Of a DNA stretch of 23,561 nt, positions 21,153-23,561 are shown piece by piece. The notes under the pieces are model-generated. The model worked only from the letters and a program-made list of their open reading frames with translations. It ran no database searches and was not told the DNA's origin. Source of the stretch: a virus. The stretch covers positions 1 to 23,561 of IMG/VR virus record IMGVR_UViG_3300036766_001044; one strand, given 5' to 3'. Numbering within the stretch: position 1 is the first letter of the stretch; every line of letters starts with the position of its first letter. The position numbers and the translations under genes are program-made.

Positions 21153-21252
21153 CCAAAAGTACTAATTGCGGTCAGATAAGGCATGGCAAAAAATGGGTTG
21201 TATGTCAACCGCATTTTTTGTCCATGTTACTTTGCGCAATTAGTTCTTTTGG
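21153..21252. repeat. 100-nt two-tier palindrome
   Basis: The outer arms CCAAAAGTACTAATTGCG (21153-21170) and CGCAATTAGTTCTTTTGG (21235-21252) match at 17 of 18 positions. Inside, CATGG, AAAAAATG and GGTTG pair with CAACC, CATTTTTT and CCATG around a TATGT loop, with only small bulges. It may be a replication-origin structure, a structured RNA or a small non-autonomous element with terminal inverted repeats. No T run follows, so it is not a simple terminator. Confidence 0.75.
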
Positions 21253-21387
21253 ACCGCTTGCACGAGTCCAGACCCATCCCACTATAATTACCCACCGGGG
21301 GCATGTTTACTGGTAGGTGTTGATCCCTGTGCGCGAATAGCGTGAGTACTACTACTAGCATCCCTTTATGAAATTGCGCATGACGGG

Positions 21388-21429
21388 CAGGCCGTGAGTG
21401 CTGGTGGACGTCCAGCACATCACGGCCTG
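21388..21429. repeat. Palindromic hairpin
   Basis: CAGGCCGTG (21388-21396) pairs with CACGGCCTG (21421-21429), and inner GTGCTGG pairs with CCAGCAC. One A/AT bulge separates the two stems and the loop is TGGACGT. No T run. It lies in the non-coding region with other palindromes. Confidence 0.65.
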
Positions 21430-21632
21430 AGCCGGGCGCGCAGGGTGTGGGTTTTGATCTGCGGCGTACCCGTCCGTCAAGAAAAGATTTGCTTGGCACG
21501 TACAAGAAAGTATGGCACGTTCAAGAACTGCATTGCTCTGGCTATGCCTTTACTTCCGGGCATAGCCGCTCTGCGTGGGTCTTTTCGCGTGCAGTTGTTG
21601 AAACGATGAGGAACGAAGGTTGCAAAGAAAAA

Positions 21633-21656
21633 CCCCGATTGCTCGGGGCTTCTTTT
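21633..21656. terminator. Bidirectional terminator
   Basis: CCCCGA-TTGC-TCGGGG followed by CTTCTTTT on the plus strand and by TTTTTCTTTG on the minus strand. It terminates the RHH-like gene (minus). Confidence 0.8.
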
Positions 21657-21876
21657 ACCTGATCTTCTTCGCTATGATGCGGATGGCTTCGCTTCGATTG
21701 GGACTGATGCGTTTGAGTGCGGCGATAGTCTCGTCATCGAGATAGTCGCCGTAAACTTTGGCGTTGGTGCCGATCACTTCGGTGGGACGGCCTAGTTTTT
21801 TGCCTTCGCCTGCGGTGCGCTTGCCTCCCCAAGTGTTCAACTTTCGAGTTTTGTATTTGATTTTTGCTTCGCTCAT
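21655..21876 (-). CDS. Putative ribbon-helix-helix DNA-binding protein
   Basis: 73 aa, AGGAGATCAAC before the ATG. A basic N-terminal tail (SEAKIKYKTRKLNTWGGKR) and an LGRPTEVIG strand-like stretch are followed by LDDETIAALKRISPNRSEA and IRIIAKKIR, the usual two helices of RHH/CopG-like repressors. It has a consensus promoter with a palindrome over the -10, and a bidirectional terminator, so it forms a single-gene unit. Copies of TGGCACGT lie on both sides. It may be the element's repressor, copy-control or partition-type DNA-binding protein (inference). Confidence 0.65.
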   Translation of the reverse strand: MSEAKIKYKTRKLNTWGGKRTAGEGKKLGRPTEVIGTNAKVYGDYLDDETIAALKRISPNRSEAIRIIAKKIR

Positions 21877-21894
21877 GTTGATCTCCTAACTTGA

Positions 21895-21922
21895 ATTATA
21901 TATATAACTGTGCGCGTGTCAA
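21895..21922 (-). promoter_or_regulatory. Consensus promoter of the RHH gene
   Basis: Minus strand: TTGACA (21922-21917), 16-bp spacer, TATAAT (21900-21895), both hexamers perfect. The palindrome TTATATATATAA (21896-21907) overlaps the -10 box and is a candidate autoregulatory operator. Confidence 0.85.
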
Positions 21923-22115
21923 GGTCTTGTGTGGCACGTAACAAAAATGCACTTTACCAAACGGCGCTTAAAGCGGGCGTGCGCAGGGTTTGCCGCTTTG
22001 GAAAAGCGGAGGGGGCAAACGGGAAGTCCCCCGTCCCCCTATCCCAACTTCAACACACCATGCTTCACCTGGCTTGGGCGGTGACAAGGGAGACGCCAAA
22101 CAAGCCAGGTGAGCA

Positions 22116-22148
22116 GGGGTGGGGGTTGGGTTTGGGAGGGGGCGGGGG
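22116..22148 (+). other. G-quadruplex motif
   Basis: Six G tracts of three to five bases separated by one to three bases: GGGG-T-GGGGG-TT-GGG-TTT-GGG-A-GGGGG-C-GGGGG. This exceeds the usual G3+N1-7 requirement for an intramolecular quadruplex. It lies in non-coding DNA next to the repeats at 22231. Confidence 0.75.
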
Positions 22149-22230
22149 CGGCCTGCGCATGATCCGCTCGCCGTGAAAACTGAGCGAGTGAAGCGCGTGT
22201 ATGTCACGCCTGAGCATCGTCGAAGAGTCT

Positions 22231-22333
22231 GCTCTTGATCTGTGGCGGTTGAGGCCGCCACCCCCGAAGGGCGCATCCGCTCTTGATCTGTGGCGGTTGA
22301 GGCCGCCACCCCCGAAGGGCGCATCTGCTCTTG
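22231..22333 (+). repeat. 48-bp tandem repeat, two copies plus partial third
   Basis: The unit starts GCTCTTGATCTGTGGCGG at 22231 and 22279, with a partial GCTCTTG at 22327. The two full copies are identical except for the last position. Each unit holds a GTGGCGG/CCGCCAC hairpin and a CCCCCGAAGGG mini-hairpin. Confidence 0.9.
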
Positions 22334-22796
22334 CGCGAGTGCACGTTGAGCGGAATGATAGCCGGGGCACGTTCACTTTTCCCGGCGTGGGAACTGTGTG
22401 GCACGTACAAGAACGTAATTGGCACGTATCTTCTGGCTATGCTTGGCGGGGGTGGGGGTCTCGGTATGTCCGAGCGACAAGCATTGCCAGACTCTTGGGA
22501 GCGTTCTTGGCATGGTGTGGGGCAGGAGGGATGGCCGCCGAGAAGGGAATGCCACGGAGATTGTGCGTGGAGCGGGCAGGAATGAATTGGCGAAAGCAAG
22601 GAAGGAATGCCAACCACACGATGCCAGCGACCTACCGTCAGCGTTCTTGCACTTGCTCATAACAGGCGCGAGTACGCACGCCCTGCGGGGCCGGCTGGAG
22701 AAGTTGGCGGGCGCGCTGGATGGCCTGGTCAACTGTGGGGGAGGTGGTGCCAAATTTGCCTGGTCCGGCTAGGGTCACGCGAGAAGCGGTTCTTCA

Positions 22797-22818
22797 TCCT
22801 AAAGGATAGGAGTACCTA
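22797..22818 (+). repeat. CCTAAAGGATA...TACCTA element, copy 3
   Basis: Same core and end as the copies at 12448 and 16425, with one base fewer in the middle. It lies about 23 bp upstream of the -35 box of the regulator promoter at 22842, the place of an upstream operator or activator site. No gene follows it directly. Confidence 0.6.
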
Positions 22819-22841
22819 ATCCACATGAAAAGAATTGGGGA

Positions 22842-22869
22842 TTGACACGTTGCGACTAAAGCGTATAAT
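22842..22869 (+). promoter_or_regulatory. Consensus promoter for a leaderless transcript
   Basis: TTGACA (22842-22847), 16-bp spacer, TATAAT (22864-22869), both perfect. The ATG of the next gene is at 22876, six bases after the -10 box, so transcription should start at or within a base or two of the ATG and leave no ribosome-binding site. Confidence 0.85.
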
Positions 22870-22875
22870 GCGTCT

Positions 22876-23094
22876 ATGCCAAAAACAACCAAACAGAATG
22901 AACTGCTTTCCGTTCCCGAAGTTGCGAAACGCCTGGGGGTCTCGCATGATACGGTCGGGCGCTGGTGCCGGTCGGGAAAAGTTTTTCCGAATGTCGTCTT
23001 GAAAAATCCGTTTGGGATTCGCTCCTGTTTTCTTGTTCCCGTTTTGGATGTGGATGCAGTGAGGAAAGTGTTGAATGAAAAACCTTCTGACTGA
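22876..23094 (+). CDS. MerR/excisionase-type HTH regulator
   Basis: 72 aa. LLSVPEVAKRLGVSHDTVGRW is the typical helix-turn-helix of the excisionase/HTH_17 (MerR-like) family, followed by CRSGKVFPNVVLKNP and a beta wing with VPVLDVDAVRKVL. Such proteins serve as excisionases or as regulators of phage integration. The gene lies at the right end; in the circular form it would be next to att and the integrase. Transcript probably leaderless, like the repressor transcript of some temperate phages. It overlaps the next gene by 20 nt. Confidence 0.8.
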   Translation: MPKTTKQNELLSVPEVAKRLGVSHDTVGRWCRSGKVFPNVVLKNPFGIRSCFLVPVLDVDAVRKVLNEKPSD

Positions 23095-23197
23095 TCTTCT
23101 GCATGAGTTCCATAGTCCTGACGAGCCGGATACGGTGGATCTGTTTGGTCTGGCGATTGGTCTGCTGGTCTTTGTGTTGATCGTAGGGATGAAATGA
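23075..23197 (+). CDS. Small single-helix membrane protein
   Basis: 40 aa: an acidic N-terminus (MKNLLTDLLHEFHSPDEPD) and one membrane helix near the end (LFGLAIGLLVFVLIVGMK). It overlaps the HTH gene by 20 nt and the next gene by 4 nt (ATGA), so it is translated in the same operon. No family recognised. The coupling to both neighbours is the main reason to believe it. Confidence 0.6.
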   Translation: MKNLLTDLLHEFHSPDEPDTVDLFGLAIGLLVFVLIVGMK

Positions 23198-23418
23198 TTT
23201 ATGTTTGGCGTGTTCATTCGAGATTGCCTGAAAGATACATGCAGTTGTGTAGGATAGTTTCTCGTGGCAAAAAGAATTCTTGCTTGGTTGAATTTAGTGA
23301 CGGGGAAAAGGTATTGACTAGTAGGAATTACTTGATGAAGTTGGATACAATGTTACGAAGATTGGCTCTTCGATCTTTGAAAATATTGGATAAGCAGGTT
23401 TTGGAAATACTGAAATAA
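23194..23418 (+). CDS. Hypothetical small protein
   Basis: 74 aa, MIYVWRVHSRLPERYMQLCR..., with a beta-type first half (CRIVSRGKKNSCLVEFSDG, EKVLTSRNYL) and a leucine-rich basic helix at the end (LRRLALRSLKILDKQVLEIL). The ATGA start-stop overlap links it to the membrane protein. The first half is reminiscent of small SH3-like barrels that hold nucleic acid, but this is only a pattern impression. AT-rich relative to the virion genes. Confidence 0.6.
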   Translation: MIYVWRVHSRLPERYMQLCRIVSRGKKNSCLVEFSDGEKVLTSRNYLMKLDTMLRRLALRSLKILDKQVLEILK

Positions 23419-23421
23419 AAA

Positions 23422-23451
23422 ACAAGTCCCACGGTAGGACGTGGGACTTGT
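23422..23451 (+). terminator. Terminator hairpin before the right att site
   Basis: ACAAGTCCCAC (23422-23432) and GTGGGACTTGT (23441-23451) form a perfect 11-bp stem, followed by a second small hairpin GACGGA/TCCGTC around 23456-23471. The T run is weak. It isolates the element's last operon from the tRNA gene, which is transcribed in the opposite direction. Confidence 0.6.
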
Positions 23452-23508
23452 CGATGACGGAGTTTTCCGTCGCAAGGTGAGAGTAGCACCTTAACAACAG
23501 AAAACAAA

Positions 23509-23561
23509 AGCGGGTGATGGGACTCGAACCCACGATATCTTGCTTGGGAAGCAAGCGTTCT
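23509..23561 (-). repeat. attR: Right attachment-site repeat (3' part of tRNA-Gly, runs out of window)
   Basis: Identical to 1-53. On the minus strand it reads as the anticodon arm (CCC), T arm and acceptor 3' strand of tRNA-Gly without CCA. The 5' part of the tRNA should lie beyond 23561, so this is probably the end at which the functional gene is kept. The window stops exactly where the repeat stops. Confidence 0.85.

Larger units (their letters stand above)
20700..21632. other. Gene-poor region between SLOG and RHH genes
   Basis: About 930 bp without a gene I can support. It holds a perfect TATAAT on the minus strand (20887-20882) that may be the SLOG promoter, although the -35 box is weak. 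It also holds the palindrome at 21153-21252, a hairpin at 21388-21429, a hairpin at 21540-21567 (GGCTATGCC/GGCATAGCC) and two TGGCACGT repeats. Open frames here lack ribosome-binding sites. Confidence 0.5.
21494..22427 (+). repeat. TGGCACGT repeats flanking the RHH gene
   Basis: TGGCACGT occurs at 21494, 21513, 21932, 22399 and 22420, always on the plus strand. Two copies extend to GGCACGTACAAGAA and are followed 19 or 21 bp later by another copy, and in both cases a CTGGCTATGC motif follows. A near copy (GGGCACGT) lies at about 22366. The repeated arrangement on both sides of the RHH-like gene suggests binding sites for a DNA-binding protein. Confidence 0.6.
21923..22796. other. Gene-poor, G-rich region
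   Basis: About 870 bp with no gene I can support; several long open frames exist on both strands but have repetitive or Pro/Arg-rich translations and no ribosome-binding sites. It holds TGGCACGT repeats, the G-tract run at 22116-22148, 48-bp tandem repeats at 22231-22333 and a small hairpin CCGCTT/AAGCGG near 21992-22008. Confidence 0.5.

Noticed and set aside
22201-22772. Overlapping 84- to 153-codon frames in the G-rich region
   Set aside because: Translations follow the 48-bp repeats and palindromes, no ribosome-binding sites, no protein-like composition.

Overview
The window looks like one complete integrated element of about 23.5 kb, bounded by a perfect 53-bp direct repeat (1-53 and 23509-23561). 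Each repeat copy is the 3' part of a tRNA-Gly gene (anticodon CCC) on the minus strand. A tyrosine recombinase gene lies directly inside the left copy. This is the usual layout of a temperate phage, or a phage satellite, inserted at the 3' end of a tRNA gene. The host cannot be fixed from the sequence. It is a bacterium of roughly 55% GC with ordinary sigma70-type promoters and Shine-Dalgarno sites; the style of the small phage proteins suggests Chloroflexota (Anaerolineae-like), at low confidence.

Layout. (1) 82-933, minus: integrase. (2) 1206-5044, plus: small, mostly unrecognised genes, among them a four-helix membrane protein, a small cysteine-cluster protein, an exported SH3b protein and an HTH-like protein. 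An array of 11-bp phased GTAC iterons sits at 2749-2914. The last part (about 4313-5127) has the look of integron gene cassettes, with one complete attC site. (3) 5287-16819, plus: a strong promoter, a leader that can form two mutually exclusive hairpins, then the virion operon: membrane protein, small terminase, large terminase, a small gene interrupted by UGA, portal, a protease-scaffold-capsid fusion with an internal start, structural proteins, a holin-like protein, a connector, tail/fibre proteins and a receptor-binding-like protein. (4) 17166-18362, minus: three integron-type cassettes separated by attC sites with extrahelical bases, and no integron integrase. (5) 18482-20699, minus: four small genes and a SLOG-domain protein. 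(6) 20700-22841: mostly non-coding, with a 100-nt two-tier palindrome, other hairpins, GGCACGT repeats, a G-quadruplex motif and 48-bp tandem repeats, surrounding a ribbon-helix-helix-like gene. (7) 22876-23418, plus: a MerR/excisionase-like regulator on a probably leaderless transcript and two overlapping small genes.

How it works together. Integrase and the HTH/RHH regulators would handle integration and lysogeny. The 5.3-16.8 kb operon encodes DNA packaging and a very compact capsid and tail. I recognise no tape measure, major tail tube, endolysin, polymerase, helicase or primase. The element is therefore either a very streamlined short-tailed phage or a capsid-encoding satellite using a helper. 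The most unusual feature is the presence of attC-bounded cassette clusters on both sides of the virion operon, in opposite orientations, inside a phage-like element.
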